A DNA stretch of 64,000 bases from Telmatactis stephensoni (GCA_029948255.1 JALIZF010001585.1:310001-374000); one strand, 5' to 3'. Counted from the first letter of the stretch, positions 10,560-21,426 are shown. Numbers and translations: made by a program. Notes: generated by a model from the letters alone, not told the origin.

Positions 10560-12640
10560 CATTCCTACGGAAGCCCGAGTAATTAATGGTTCAGTGTTTA
10601 GATCAACTGATGGTATTCCTAAATCATCTGATAGATTATAGCTTTCATTAAAGTCAGGATGCAAGTCCTCATTACCTTCTGCCTGATCTTGTTGTTCAAC
10701 ACTTTCGGTACATGGTGCTATAGAGTCATATCTGTCTTCTAATCTAGTCATTTCTTGTTGTATTTCATTAAAATCCTCATTACATACAGCATACTGTTCC
10801 ATTTGTTCACTGATTGCATTAGATTGAAATCTATAGCGTTCTTCATAAGAAGAAAAAATACCAATCAAGTCAGTTTCTTCATTTCGCCATGGAGTAAATA
10901 GCATTATGAGCTCACGATAGTGTTTTTCTGAGTCAACTTGTTTACTAAACCACACACGTCTTATTATTCTAGCTTTAGTTCTCTATTTGGTTTTGCTGTG
11001 AGTGTTTTCACTATTAAGTTCCTCATTGCTATCATCATTATGGTCATCATCAAGAAATTTCTCCAATGGGAGACCATCAGCATCCAATTCATTTGACTGC
11101 TTTACATATGGTTTTCCACTACAGTCATACCATGCAGCCCAGTCTGCAAGAGTCAGATGCTCAAGCTTTGCTGGCCGTTTTGAATATCTTTTTAATAATC
11201 CACTAGAGTAAATATCTTCACTCTCATCATCCATGCCATTTATATCATCTATAGGCTTCAAAAGTTCAACTCTTTCTTCAGGAGGTGAAGTGTTTATGAA
11301 TATTACCTGTCTAGATGCTTTCCTCATTGGAAGCTGTAAAACAATATAAACAGCTTCCTGTGCACTTATTTCAACATTATTGAGAAACTTATTGCCAATG
11401 TCTCTGACCTGCTGCTTAATACTGGAATTTCCCCTTCTTGCTTCAGTACAGGCTTCTCGTAACAATTCACTCATACCTTTCTGAGCCTTTGATATATAAT
11501 TAACAATGTACACAGCACATGCATACACATCCAGTACAAATTGTATATCCATATTGGCTCTCCATGCACTAAGACAAGCAGGGTTGTAATTGTTAACCCT
11601 TAGCTCATTTGGATTTCTCTTTAAGAACACAGTTGCACTACAGAGTGATGAGCATATAGCTAGGATATAGTTTTCTTCTGTGACATTGAGATTACATAAT
11701 AACTCATCAAAGGTAATATCTTCACCCTCTTTCATTTCATCTAGATGCTTTTTGATGGATTTCCATGTTTCTTTGTGCATTTTAATCTCACTTTGAGGCA
11801 TGTCACTGTCCAATGGACAAAGTATCTTTGTTTCCCTCATGGGAGGCTGAGGATAATTAAATCTACATTCACTGTTTGTGTTCTTACGACAAGTATGGGA
11901 ATGGCGGTGTATTTGTCGATTTACTAGATTTTCTAGTTATACATCTTCTTTTGGCTTTTGACAACTGATTATCTTGTCAATATAAGATGTGACTTCACCA
12001 TCACTGTGAATTTTAAATTCTGGTGCACCTTCCACCCAAATCAACATGTGAATATGGGGAGATCCCCTTTGTTGGTATTCAACTCTATAAAACCAGTCAG
12101 AAATTTTACCTAATGGTTCAGCTGGACTTAACAGGAAGTTGTTCAAAAACTGATTAACTTGATAATCAAAGTGTCTAGCACATGTCACAGGGTCACTTTG
12201 GATTAACCTACACTTTTCTTCCCAGTTAAGATTTCTAATTCTTCCTCAGTATACTGTTTGTGATCAACAAGTTGACCAAGTATTCTTAATAAATGTTTCC
12301 ATTGTGTTTCTGCTGATGAGAAACTGCAAAACAAGGTGGCCGGTCCTAGCTGTCGTATCATTGCAAAGAGATCTTTCTTAGCTTTCTCAAAATATGGAGG
12401 TGATCCCCTCAATGCTCTCAAGAATTTAAATCCTTCATCATGGCGGATCAAGTTCTCTAATGCTCCTTGTTGTTTTAAATGTCCTGCATTTAATGATGTG
12501 TTATTTCCTTTACATTTTCTAAGTGCAATTTGTGATTTACTCAAAAGAACCTTCATTTGCAACTTCTTTGTCTTATAGAATATATTTTCTATAGACATGG
12601 CAGCCCTTCTATCTGACCGTCTTAATTCCGTTTTTATAAG
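10560..12640 (-). pseudogene. Helentron Rep (HUH endonuclease, Helitron_like_N) domain
   Basis: Rolling-circle initiator. Reading leftward: TELRRSDRRAAM and KTKKLQMK (12640-12540), RGSPPYFEKAKKDLFAM, then the HUH motif PHIHMLIW with its two histidines at 12044-12055. A cysteine/histidine segment (HRHSHTCRK) follows, then the tyrosine motif YIVNYISK near 11492-11515. The tail (HYRELIMLFTPWRNEETDL, near 10900) leads to LGIPS...TEPLI at about 10563. Lesions: a frameshift near 12225, an in-frame stop at 11937-11939, and a shift near 10970. The N-terminal side continues across MITEs at 12641-13347 and the gypsy element to 30902. Confidence 0.88.
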
Positions 12641-12784
12641 TAATACCATGACCCTAAGGGATATTAGTGATTAAATGTCCCCGAAGCCGAGGGAGGTTTA
12701 GTGGTACGGCCTCGGGATTTTACTAAACCTCCCGAGGCTGAGGGGACATTTAATCACTAATATCCCGAAGAAGTCATGGTATTA
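12641..12784. mobile_element. Palindromic MITE, copy 1
   Basis: Starts TAATACCATGA and ends TCATGGTATTA. The arms (12656-12700 and 12725-12765) are long inverted repeats, including a GTCCCC block and a GGGAGGTTTAGT/ACTAAACCTCCC pair, so the whole unit folds into one hairpin. The terminal TA on each side fits a TA target duplication. It is inserted in the Helentron Rep domain, upstream of TELRRSDRR. Confidence 0.75.
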
Positions 12785-12789
12785 CTTTG

Positions 12790-13347
12790 TAATACCATGA
12801 TCACCGAGGAAATAAATGAAAATATACTTCGCTGTTTGTTCATCCAAAACTTGAACATATTATACAATTCTTTTGCGTAACCCTGTTCTCTGGGGACTTT
12901 CGAAAATAGATTTCTTTGTTATATACTTACAATAAACAAGTATTTATAGGTTGTTAATCAATTCGAAAGCTAAATGCTTTCTTTGTGTCGTTATGCTCAT
13001 GCGCAAAATAGAATGCATAGATCCCACACGCGTAAGAGTGTGCAGTGGTAAGAGGTATCGGTGCGTTAGAAAGTTATAGAGTTTCGGGACAGCGTGCAAA
13101 GTTGTCCCGATCGTCCCGATGATTGCGTTAAATGAGGGACAACCACTCATGAATAACATGAGGGACGATTAGTTCTAATCGTCCCTCATTAATTATGGAT
13201 GAGGGACGATTAGTTCTAATCATCCCTCATGCATAATTAATGAGGGAATATTAGAACTAATTTTCCCTCTTTCTATTCATGAGGGAGGGATGTTAGCGAT
13301 TAAACGTCCCTCCAAAAACAATGGATCCCGAGGTGATCATGGTATTA
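12790..13347. mobile_element. Palindrome-rich MITE, copy 2
   Basis: Same 11-bp termini as the adjacent unit, and the left end continues TAATACCATGATCACC, matched by GGTGATCATGGTATTA at the right. Its right third carries three consecutive hairpins with GAGGGA...TCCCTC arms (13158-13189, 13199-13230, 13239-13270). The Helentron protein resumes immediately at 13348 with a YSDI-type segment on the minus strand. No transposase is encoded. Confidence 0.7.
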
Positions 13348-13372
13348 TACAAATATCACTATAGTTGACGCT

Positions 13373-13511
13373 AATTACGAAATCAGATTTAAGCGTGCAC
13401 TAGGCATGATGTATGTCCCTAGGGGCTTTAGTTTGGTTAACATGGTGATCTCGATTAGCGAGTGACTCTGGCATTCGGTTTGGACAAGAATGGGCCCAGC
13501 AACGTTACATT
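13373..13511 (+). repeat. 5' LTR of the gypsy element
   Basis: Closely matches 30765-30901 base for base, with only a few substitutions, and ends AACGTTACA. The first two bases differ from the TG start of the 3' copy. At about 137 bp it is a short LTR. Confidence 0.9.
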
Positions 13512-13522
13512 GGTAGCAGAGC
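13512..13522 (+). other. Primer-binding site (initiator tRNA-Met type)
   Basis: Immediately after the 5' LTR, TGGTAGCAGAG is complementary to the 3' end (…CTCTGCTACCA) of metazoan initiator methionine tRNA. The match breaks after 11 bases. Confidence 0.7.
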
Positions 13523-13589
13523 GAGGTTGGTTCCTGGTTTTATGGTCTACTATACAAGTAAATAACTGGTTTTGTGTATAAAAGACGCT

Positions 13590-15311
13590 ATGGAAACAAG
13601 GTCCAAAACGAAGCGCAAAGACGAAGCAGGGGAAATGGAGTTCAGCGATCCAGGACCATCTGGCGAAGAGGATTATTATAACGATGAGATGTTTGAGGAA
13701 CGGGTGACCAGTACTCTGGGAAAGATAAAAAGTTACATCGCCAAAGCCGAGGAAGCGAGATTAGATTTTCAACGCCAGGTAAGCGATTTGTTGGAAATTA
13801 TTGAAAGTCAGAAAATGCAAATCAGTAGAATAATGCTGGCTAATGATGAAAAGCTACGCGATTTGGAGTCACGCCTCTTCAGGCTTGAAAACAAAGGACT
13901 AGATTACGAGAACAGTGAAACTCAAACAATGCTACTATCTTATATTGACAATAAGCTAAAAGAAGTCAAAGATGCAATTGCACGTGTGGAACGTCTAGAG
14001 GAGAAATTGAATGAAAAGTTTTCAGAAGTTAAAAATAAACCCGAAATTGGAGAAGAAAAATCTGTGTGTCTTCCCTCTCACGATATCACTAGTAAAGACA
14101 GTAAAGGAAGTTCTCGAAAATCATCGAAACCCATACAATCACCACCTACGTATGACGGAAGCACACCCTGGGAAGCGTACAAAGCACAGTTTGAAATAGT
14201 GTCACAAATTAATGGATGGACGGACGAAGAGAAAGCATCATTCTTAGCGACAAGTATAAAAGGAAACGCTACTTTTATATTGAGTAACCTTTCTTATGAA
14301 AACCGAAGTGATTTCAACATCCTCGAAAAAGCGCTTTCAAACCGATTTGGTGCTACGCATCAATCAGAACTCGAACTCGCGAGAGCAAAATTTAAAACTC
14401 GCGTAAAACGACAAGAAGAATCTCTACCTGAACTTGCTGCAGATTTAGAAAGACTGGTCAAGTTAGCATACCCGAGAGCTGAAGCGGAGTTGCAGGATAC
14501 ACTAGCCAAGGATCAATTTATTGATGGTCTCCCAGATGAAGAAAGCAGATTGCGCGTAAGACAAGGAAGACCCACAAGTATTCAAGGTGCACTTGAAATC
14601 GCTTTGGAATTGGAGTCGTATCATTTGGCAGACCGTTGGGGACATTTACATTCACGAAGCCCTCTACACGCCCGACAAGTTAACTTACAAGAACAACCAA
14701 TTAAAGTGATTCAAAAGCCGTCAGAGAATGTTGAATCTGAAATTTCAAAGCTTGGTTCTTTAATTGGTCAAGTGCTGGAAGAAGTGAAGCAAAGAGGACA
14801 AATAAGAAGGCCTGATCGTCAGAAAATAGTAAGTTGTTATAATTGTCATGAAATTGGACATTACCAGTCGGCATGCCCTTTATTAAGTGCGTCACTACGA
14901 CAACAGCGTTATAATGTAAGGGAACGTGGGGATGACTATACTGGGTACCCCTCACAACGACAACAAAGCGCCACAGGGTTCCCAACGCATAGTTACAGTT
15001 CAACAGGGACTCCACAGCAACGACAAGGTACCACAGGGTTCCCACCTCAGAGTTACAGTTCAACAGGGACTCCACAACAACGACAACAAGACACCACAGG
15101 GTTCCCACTTCAGAGTTACAGTTCAACAGGGACTCCACAGCAACGACACAAGACACCACAGGGTTCCCACCTCAGAGTTACAGTTCAACAGGAAATCCAC
15201 AACAGCGACAACAAAGTACAGGGACACTGCCACAGGGAAACTACCAGAGGTCGAGCTCACGCGGATGAGGTCGACTGTCTTAGAAAATACAGGAGCCCCA
15301 GAAATTATTAG
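13590..15311 (+). pseudogene. Gypsy Gag (capsid-nucleocapsid) with one-base deletion near the end
   Basis: ATG at 13590 (GCTATGG). The N-terminal third is a highly charged coiled-coil (about residues 30-150). A retrotransposon gag core follows (PPTYDGSTPWEAYKAQFE... to about residue 340). A single CCHC knuckle, CYNCHEIGHYQSAC, lies at about 14837-14878. The C-terminal part encodes four copies of a TGFPxxSYSSTGTPQQRQ repeat. In the third unit one base is missing near 15147 compared with its neighbours, so the last ~55 residues are in a shifted frame. Without that loss gag would stop near 15268, and pol would be in the -1 frame relative to it, as in elements that use -1 frameshifting. Confidence 0.85.
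14975..15220 (+). repeat. Tandem repeat in gag, four ~62-bp units
   Basis: Units start AGGGTTCCCA and contain GTTACAGTTCAACAGGGAC. They encode the proline/glutamine-rich tail of Gag. Unit lengths differ by a base, which is where the frame is lost. Confidence 0.85.
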
Positions 15312-17185
15312 CAATGGAAGTGATAGAGGACTTGTGGTTCCTGGATTCATTGGAGACATCCACTGTAATTTTCTAATTGATTCTGGCGCAGATATTTGCT
15401 TGTTGAATCCAGAGACACTCGAACGTATTTCAAAAGAAATTTCTGTAGAACAAGTCTCATTGAATGCAAGAATTAGAGTTCTAGCTGGCAAAAGTGTTGA
15501 AGTCAAGTGTAAGTGTACTCTTCTTGTACGAATTGGAGAGACTGAGACAAATCAAGAATTTTGGATTGTTCCAATGTCTGCACAGTGCTTGTTAGGAGGA
15601 GATTTTCTTCAAAGACATGGCTGCGTTATTGATTACCATCAAATGATTTTCAAAGTTAATAATTCAGAAGTTCAACTTCAACATGTTGGTGCTGATTCAC
15701 CTCAAGTACTTCGTGTGATTCTAGATGAACCTGTCAAAATCAAGCCCTACTTGGAAGTAGTAGTAAGAGGAAGAGTCATTGGACAAGACAAACAGAAAGG
15801 ATGGCGAACGACAGGACCAGCGCATGGGTTTTGTGAAAGTGAGAATGGTGGAATAATTGTTGGCAGAACGTTAGTGAATTTAGATGATAACCATGTACCG
15901 GTAAGAATTATTAATCTATCTCCAGGTAGAAAGAAACTACGTAAGAAGACTGAAATTGCTGTTTGTGAACCTTGCGTTAGTGTGACAACGCATCACCTTG
16001 ACTGCCAGACTACAGAAGAAAATGAAAGAGACGGTGATCAGTTACCTGAAAGACTTTCACACCTGTACAAAGAAAGTGAGACAAACTTAAATGAAAACCA
16101 ACAAGAAGTTTGTAAACAATTATTGCTAGACAATCAAGATCTATTTTCTAAGGGAAGCACTGACCTTGGATGCACCAATTTGGTCAGGCATACAATAGAC
16201 GTTGGAGATTCATTACCTGTTAAACAACATCCTCGCCGCCTACCACTTTCAAGAGTAGCTGAAGCAGATCAAGCTGTAAAAGAAATGTTAGACCAATGAC
16301 GTAATTGAACCATCTACAAGTCCATGGTGCTCACCAATTGTACTGGTTCGCAAGAAGGATGGATCCACAAGATTTTGTGTAGACTACAGAAAATTAAATT
16401 CACTCACACGAAAGGATGCGTATCCTCTTCCACGACTGGATGCAACGTTGGATTATCTTTTTGGTTCCAACTGGTTTTCTACCTTAGATTTAAAGAGTGG
16501 ATACTGGCAGGTGCAGTTAGATGATCAAGTGAAGGAAAAGACCGCCTTTTCTACTGGCAAAGGATTGTGGCAGTTTAAAGTCATGCCATTTGGCCTCTGT
16601 AATGCTCCGGTCACATTTCAAAGATTAATGGAAGCTGTCCTGGCGCAATTACCATTGGAAACATCACTAGTCTACATTGATGACATCATCGTGCATGCTA
16701 CATATTTTGATACACACGTCCTTAACTTGAAGCAGGTTTTCCAAAAGCTAAGAACAGCAAATCTAAAGTTGAATCCAAAGAAATGTGTACTCTTCGCCAC
16801 AGAGGTTAGTTTTCTTGGACACATCGTCGGAAAGAATGGAATATCTCCAGATGCAGATAAGATTAAAGCCATACAGTCTTGGCCTGTTCCAGCAAGTGTT
16901 AAAGAAGTAAGATGTTTTCTTGGCCTATGTTCATATTATAGACGTTTTGTACTGAATTTTGCTGAAGTTGCGAAGCCTCTACACAAGTTGACAGAGAAAG
17001 GAACTGCATTTGAATGGACTGGAGAATGTCAAGCTGCATTCTCTGAACTTAAAGTGGCTCTACAAAGTACTCCAATTTTGGTGTATCCTGACCCTGAAAA
17101 GCCATACATCTTGGATACAGATGCAAGTAAAGTCGGATTGGGAGCTGTTCTTTCTCAAACTGATGAAAATGGTATCGAACATGCT
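15231..17185 (+). pseudogene. Gypsy Pol, first part: protease, reverse transcriptase, start of RNase H
   Basis: The aspartic protease active site LIDSGADICLL lies near 15372-15405. The RT follows with FCVDYRKLN (near 16375, in a frame reached through a +1 shift near 16293), WFSTLDLKSGYWQV, KTAFST, MPFGLCNAP, and the catalytic box VYIDDIIV near 16670-16695. LGHIV and FLGLCSYYRRF complete the thumb and connection. TDASKVGLGAVLSQ near 17120-17160 is the first RNase H block with its Asp. The sequence then stops abruptly at GIEHA (17185), where the Harbinger begins. It resumes at 26223. Confidence 0.88.
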
Positions 17186-17319
17186 GGGTGCGTTCTTTTG
17201 GAACGGATTAAGATTTTCATTTTGGATTCATCGGATTTCTCAGTGCCAAAAAAACATATAATCTGGACTTGGATCTGTTGCCACAGAAACTACTGCTGTA
17301 ATTAATATTCGTAACAAAT

Positions 17320-18507
17320 ATGGCGTCCAAAGAAATGTTTGCGACACTTGTGTTACTCTTTGATGACCTTTTAGATGTAGATTCGTCCATAATTTTAGAC
17401 AGTGAGGATGACCAAGCGATCTTGTTGTTACTCATGTACCACTCTAGTCATTTACGTCAAGTAAGAGTGAGAATTTCAAACTATTTTGAGGAAGTAATAC
17501 CGCACTACAGTCTGTCTGACTTTAGAAGCCATTTCCGGATGAGCAGAGAGCGTGTTTCGTTCCTGGAAAATATACTTGGAGGATGTCAAGAGATACCACA
17601 AGACCACACAAGGGGAGGTAGACCTCCAGTGGACTTAAGAAAGCAGATTCTAATCTCTCTTTGGATACTTGGTAATCCAGAATGTTTGCGTTCCGTAGCC
17701 GATCGTTTTGATATCACAAAATCTTGCGCCTTCAAAGTTTATCGCCGTTTTTGTAAAGCCATCGTTTTTAATCTAGTTGGGGACTTTATCAAGTTCCCGC
17801 AAGGACGGGAAGTAGCCAACACTATTGAAAGATTTGAAAATAAAAGAGGATTTCCAGGTGTTATTGGAGTCATCGATGGATGTCATATTCCTATCAAATC
17901 TCCACACAAAGACCCTGAACAATATATAAACAGAAAGAAATTTCATTCAGTTCAACTACAGGTAGTATGTGACATGGACATGAAATTTACTGACGTCTTC
18001 TGTGGCTACCCTGGATCTGTTCACGATGCAAGGGTATTTAGAAACTCCCCTATATTTGTTGATGCAGAGCAAAACAGAGATCAGCTTTTTCCTGGAAACT
18101 CTCATTTAATTGCTGATGCAGGCTACCCTCTAAAACCTTGGATCTTGACACCCTTTAGAAATAATGGGCACCTGACCAGACGACAGCTGAGATATAATTT
18201 TGCACTTAGCTCAACAAGAACTGTTGTGGAAAGATCACTAGCTCTACTCAAGGGACGATTCAGGAAGCTAAAGACTTCAATGGATGTAAGCATTGTAAAG
18301 GACATCCCATTAATTGTTGTTGCTTCATGTGTACTGCACAACATATGCCTCATGACAGATGATGATGTCAATGATTTCCTTGATGATGGTGACAATAACG
18401 ATGATGATGGTGATGATGATGGTGATGATGATGATGATCACTTTTTCTTCCCTCATGATGCTGAAGGAGATGAAAAGAGAAATGAAATAATGATGTCCTT
18501 AACATGA
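17320..18507 (+). CDS. Harbinger-1 transposase (DDE_Tnp_4), open
   Basis: Uninterrupted 395-residue frame from ATG at 17320, just 134 bp inside the left terminal repeat. An N-terminal helical region and HTH (LRSVADRFDITKSCAFKVYRRF, about residues 125-148) precede the DDE nuclease. The catalytic residues look present: Asp in VIDGCHI (about residue 189), Asp in IADAGYPL (about 270), and Glu in VVERSLALLKGRF (about 315). VLHNIC near residue 346 is also typical of HARBI1-like proteins. The tail is Asp-rich (GDDDGDDDDD). Full usual length with no lesion, unlike nearly everything around it. It works with the Myb-like partner encoded convergently. Confidence 0.93.
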   Translation: MASKEMFATLVLLFDDLLDVDSSIILDSEDDQAILLLLMYHSSHLRQVRVRISNYFEEVIPHYSLSDFRSHFRMSRERVSFLENILGGCQEIPQDHTRGGRPPVDLRKQILISLWILGNPECLRSVADRFDITKSCAFKVYRRFCKAIVFNLVGDFIKFPQGREVANTIERFENKRGFPGVIGVIDGCHIPIKSPHKDPEQYINRKKFHSVQLQVVCDMDMKFTDVFCGYPGSVHDARVFRNSPIFVDAEQNRDQLFPGNSHLIADAGYPLKPWILTPFRNNGHLTRRQLRYNFALSSTRTVVERSLALLKGRFRKLKTSMDVSIVKDIPLIVVASCVLHNICLMTDDDVNDFLDDGDNNDDDGDDDGDDDDDHFFFPHDAEGDEKRNEIMMSLT

Positions 18508-18805
18508 AGATACACAAAGAAAACATTAGAATTAAGATTATTTCTGTTGTAATTTACTGTCTTTGCTCCAACACTAATGTTTAATATTCAAACAGTGTCA
18601 ACTGACAACAACCAATGGTGCATATCATTACTTAAGTAATTTTCTGTCATCTGTGAAAGAATAGTTTGCATATTAGCAAAACAGTAGATTCTGAACCCAT
18701 TGTTTTCTTTTGTTATATATTGACTGATACTATCTAGTCATTTTTCTTTCACAGACAACAGAAAATCACTCTAATATAAACTTACTGGACTTTTAATGTA
18801 TATAT

Positions 18806-18890
18806 ACTTTATTGAAGTTCTATGGCTGTGAACATTTAAACATGTGTTACAGATATTCAAATGTTTACAGCCATAGAACTTCAATAAAGT
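18806..18890. terminator. Palindromic bidirectional polyadenylation hairpin
   Basis: Arms 18806-18837 and 18859-18890 are a near-perfect 32-bp inverted repeat. Each arm carries CAATAAAGT, so AATAAA reads outward on both strands (+ strand at 18883-18888 for the transposase, - strand in the left arm for the Myb gene). It lies between the two convergent stop codons (18507 and 19022), where both transcripts need a 3' end. The terminator role is inferred from position and signal. Confidence 0.65.
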
Positions 18891-19021
18891 TAGCAAATAT
18901 AACTCAACATACTGTATAGAATTGGTAAAGATACATATATCACTTATTCATTCAACATACTGTCATTTTTTACTGTGTCATGCAACTCAACATACTGTTA
19001 TTTTTTACTGTGTCATGCAAC

Positions 19022-20095
19022 TTATTTCTTATCTACTGATTTCTCAAACACAGACAAAAATCTTTCCATGAAGGCCATTTTTTGACTATGCATGGCTTCT
19101 AGTTTTTCCATTTTCTTCTTTTCATTTTCTTCCCTGGATTCTGTGAATTGTTTAAATAAGTTGACTAGTTCTCCACTTTCCTTTGCACCTGATTTTTTAG
19201 CCCTTTTAGCAGGTTTCTTTTTCTCAGCCTCATCAGCATCAGATGGTGTTGATTCACAGTCATCATTGTCATTATCATCATCACAGTTCTTTTGCTTTGG
19301 TTTTACATAGCCTTTTCGATTGCTACAAAAAACCTCTGGGGATATTGATGCTTTTCTTTGGAATAAACTATCTAACTCATCATAAAAAGGGCATGTTTTA
19401 GGATCATTTCCAGATCTATTGTTGTGGTCAACTGTATTCACATACACACGCTTTAGATTCTTCATTTTTGTCTCACATTCATTATCATTAAAATCATACC
19501 CGAGGTTGTTCATTTCTTCAGCTATTTGATCCCACACATTCTTCTTTTTTTTCTTTGGGTCTAGGAATCCAGCCATGTTTTCCCTATAGACATCTAAAAA
19601 GGCCAACACTTCACTTTTAGTCCAGGTTCTCCTTGTAGCCGAACTTGAAGAGTCATCACTGTTCAGGCTTGAGGTTGAAGGGGTGCTTGGAGGGAACACC
19701 AGTGAAGAACTAGTGTTGTTTATTACTGAGGTTGAAGGGGTGCTGGGAGGGAAAACCAGTGAAGAACTAGTGTTGTTTCTTACTGAGGTTGAAGGGGTGC
19801 TGGGAGGGAAAACCAGTGAAGAACTAGTGTTGTTTCTTACTGAGGTTGAAGGGGTGCTGGGAGGGAAAACCAGCGAAGAACTGTTGTATCTTGAAGGTGT
19901 GCTTGCAGAAAAAAACAGTGAAGAACTATTGTAGCTTGAAGGTGAAGGTGTGCTTGCAGGAAACACCAGTGATGAATTGTTGTCAAGGTTTGAGGGTGTT
20001 TGCTCAGCATATCTGAACTGCGAGTACATGTTTTCATTGGGCCACATTGTATCTAATCCAAGAAAAAGTCGTGTCTGTAAAGAACAAGGCTCCAA
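19022..20095 (-). CDS. Harbinger-1 Myb/SANT-like (trihelix) DNA-binding protein, open
   Basis: 357-residue open frame (ATG at 20095). The N-terminal third is a Ser/Thr/Pro-rich tandem repeat (SSLVFPPSTPSTS units). The middle has a trihelix/Myb-SANT domain at about residues 155-245: TWTKSEVLAFLDVYREN, VWDQIAEEMNNLGYDF, CETKMKNLKRVY, with the spaced tryptophans and aromatic residues of that fold. A basic linker (KKPAKRAKKSGAK) and a charged C-terminal helix follow. In Harbinger transposons this second protein binds the ends and carries the transposase into the nucleus. No lesion is seen. Confidence 0.88.
   Translation of the reverse strand: MEPCSLQTRLFLGLDTMWPNENMYSQFRYAEQTPSNLDNNSSLVFPASTPSPSSYNSSSLFFSASTPSRYNSSSLVFPPSTPSTSVRNNTSSSLVFPPSTPSTSVRNNTSSSLVFPPSTPSTSVINNTSSSLVFPPSTPSTSSLNSDDSSSSATRRTWTKSEVLAFLDVYRENMAGFLDPKKKKKNVWDQIAEEMNNLGYDFNDNECETKMKNLKRVYVNTVDHNNRSGNDPKTCPFYDELDSLFQRKASISPEVFCSNRKGYVKPKQKNCDDDNDNDDCESTPSDADEAEKKKPAKRAKKSGAKESGELVNLFKQFTESREENEKKKMEKLEAMHSQKMAFMERFLSVFEKSVDKK
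19670..19990 (-). repeat. Tandem repeat in the Myb-like gene (~57-69-bp units)
   Basis: Units contain GAAGGGGTGCTGGGAGGGAA and ACCAGTGAAGAACTAGTGTTG on the plus strand. Three are nearly identical and two or three are shorter or diverged. They encode the SSLVFPPSTPSTS repeats. Confidence 0.85.
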
Positions 20096-20484
20096 ATAAG
20101 ACTTGCTATAACTATTTCATGGGTTTATTTTTGCAAATCACACGTTCGACAAGACATCCCAATAAGTCCAAAATACACGCTTCAAAATCAAGAGCTATCA
20201 CTCATAAATCAACCTGCTTAAGGTATTAGAAATTCTCGTAAAATTCAAACGTTTAATGATTCTTTATAAGCAATAGAATACATTTGTTCTGTTTTTATAA
20301 ATTTTTGATCTTTGTTTCCCCCAGAAAACTTAAACTAAACTTCGTTTCTAAGGATGTTATTCCATTGAAATATGATCCATTTTTCGTGTTTATGACGCTT
20401 TCGGCATTTTATGAGCATGCGCGCAAAGTTGATAATAGACAAGCCACGCGCGATGTAATATCATCCCCTTTTGAAGAATCTACG

Positions 20485-21426
20485 ATGGAGGCTGTAAGAG
20501 AGAACGCGATGCTCTGCTTTGAAGCAGAATTTACAAAGAAAGGGTGAGTTTTCGTCTTGTATTTTCAATGCCTTGCATACTTTAGGGGATTGTATATCTT
20601 CAGGATGAATATGTTATTTCTAAATCGCCCTTCTTTATTCTACCAAAGTTACCCTGGAATCCCTCGTGGCCTTCGAGCACTACTTACAAATTTCAAGATA
20701 AAAGAAAGGGAATCGATTGATGAAGAGAGGCGCCATCTATACAGACGTATATTTGGTCTAATGTGGGTAAGTTTGATCTTCAAATGCTGGTACAGATAGA
20801 CCTTTTATCAACAAAATCAAGTCAAATGACCTCCACGACCTTCCTGGCCAAAATCTTACAAACACAGCCTCTGTTCTCCAGACCTTTGTTTATGTAAAGC
20901 ATGCATGTAAAACAACTTCGCATCTTATCAAAATTGGTTTTCTCTCAATATTAGCGTTCCTCGCAATTATAATTGCCCATTGTTCATTTGTTTTGTCGAG
21001 TGCCCAAGGTAATATTATTATTGATTGGGTTTCATACACAAGTTAGGAAGCACTAAATATGGAGTGGGTATGTTTGGAGAACATGAGAGAAGCGTAGGAA
21101 ACTATGAAACAGCAGAAAGCATGAGGAATAAGGCAATGGAAAGGTTAGGGCAGACACAAAAAGGAGAGGGCGGAGATGAAGGTTCCAAAAAAAAGAAAAG
21201 ATCAAATGGTAATGATACCTTACTATTTTTGAGAGAGAAGAATGAAATGATGGAGGGACTGAAGAGAGAAGAAATGGATCTTAAAAAGAAGGAGATGGAG
21301 CTTGAAGAAAAAAAGCATAGTGATTTTATGAAACTTATGCTAGCTCAGCAGCAGCAACAAGCTCAACAGATGCAGGATTTCCAAGCCATGATGGTTGGAA
21401 TAATGTCTAAGTTTGGATCAAAATGA
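20485..21426 (+). CDS. Harbinger-2 accessory protein gene, multi-exon, incomplete
   Basis: Likely exons: 20485-20543 (ATGGAGGCTG..., donor GTGAGT), about 20652-20761, and a terminal one containing 21060-21426. The last encodes GNYETAESMRNKAMERLGQT, a basic cluster KKKKRS, and a long Lys/Glu then Gln-rich helix (EEMDLKKKEMELEEKK, QQQQQAQQMQ) ending at TGA 21424-21426. This tail is like those of the Myb/SANT-like partners of Harbinger transposases. The DNA-binding helices that should precede it were not found, so the middle may be lost or diverged. Exon borders are inferred from splice consensus only. Confidence 0.5.

Noticed and set aside
14701..15506. Two minus-strand open frames opposite gag
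   Set aside because: They are antisense to the gag tandem repeats and protease; the repeated peptides only mirror the repeat.
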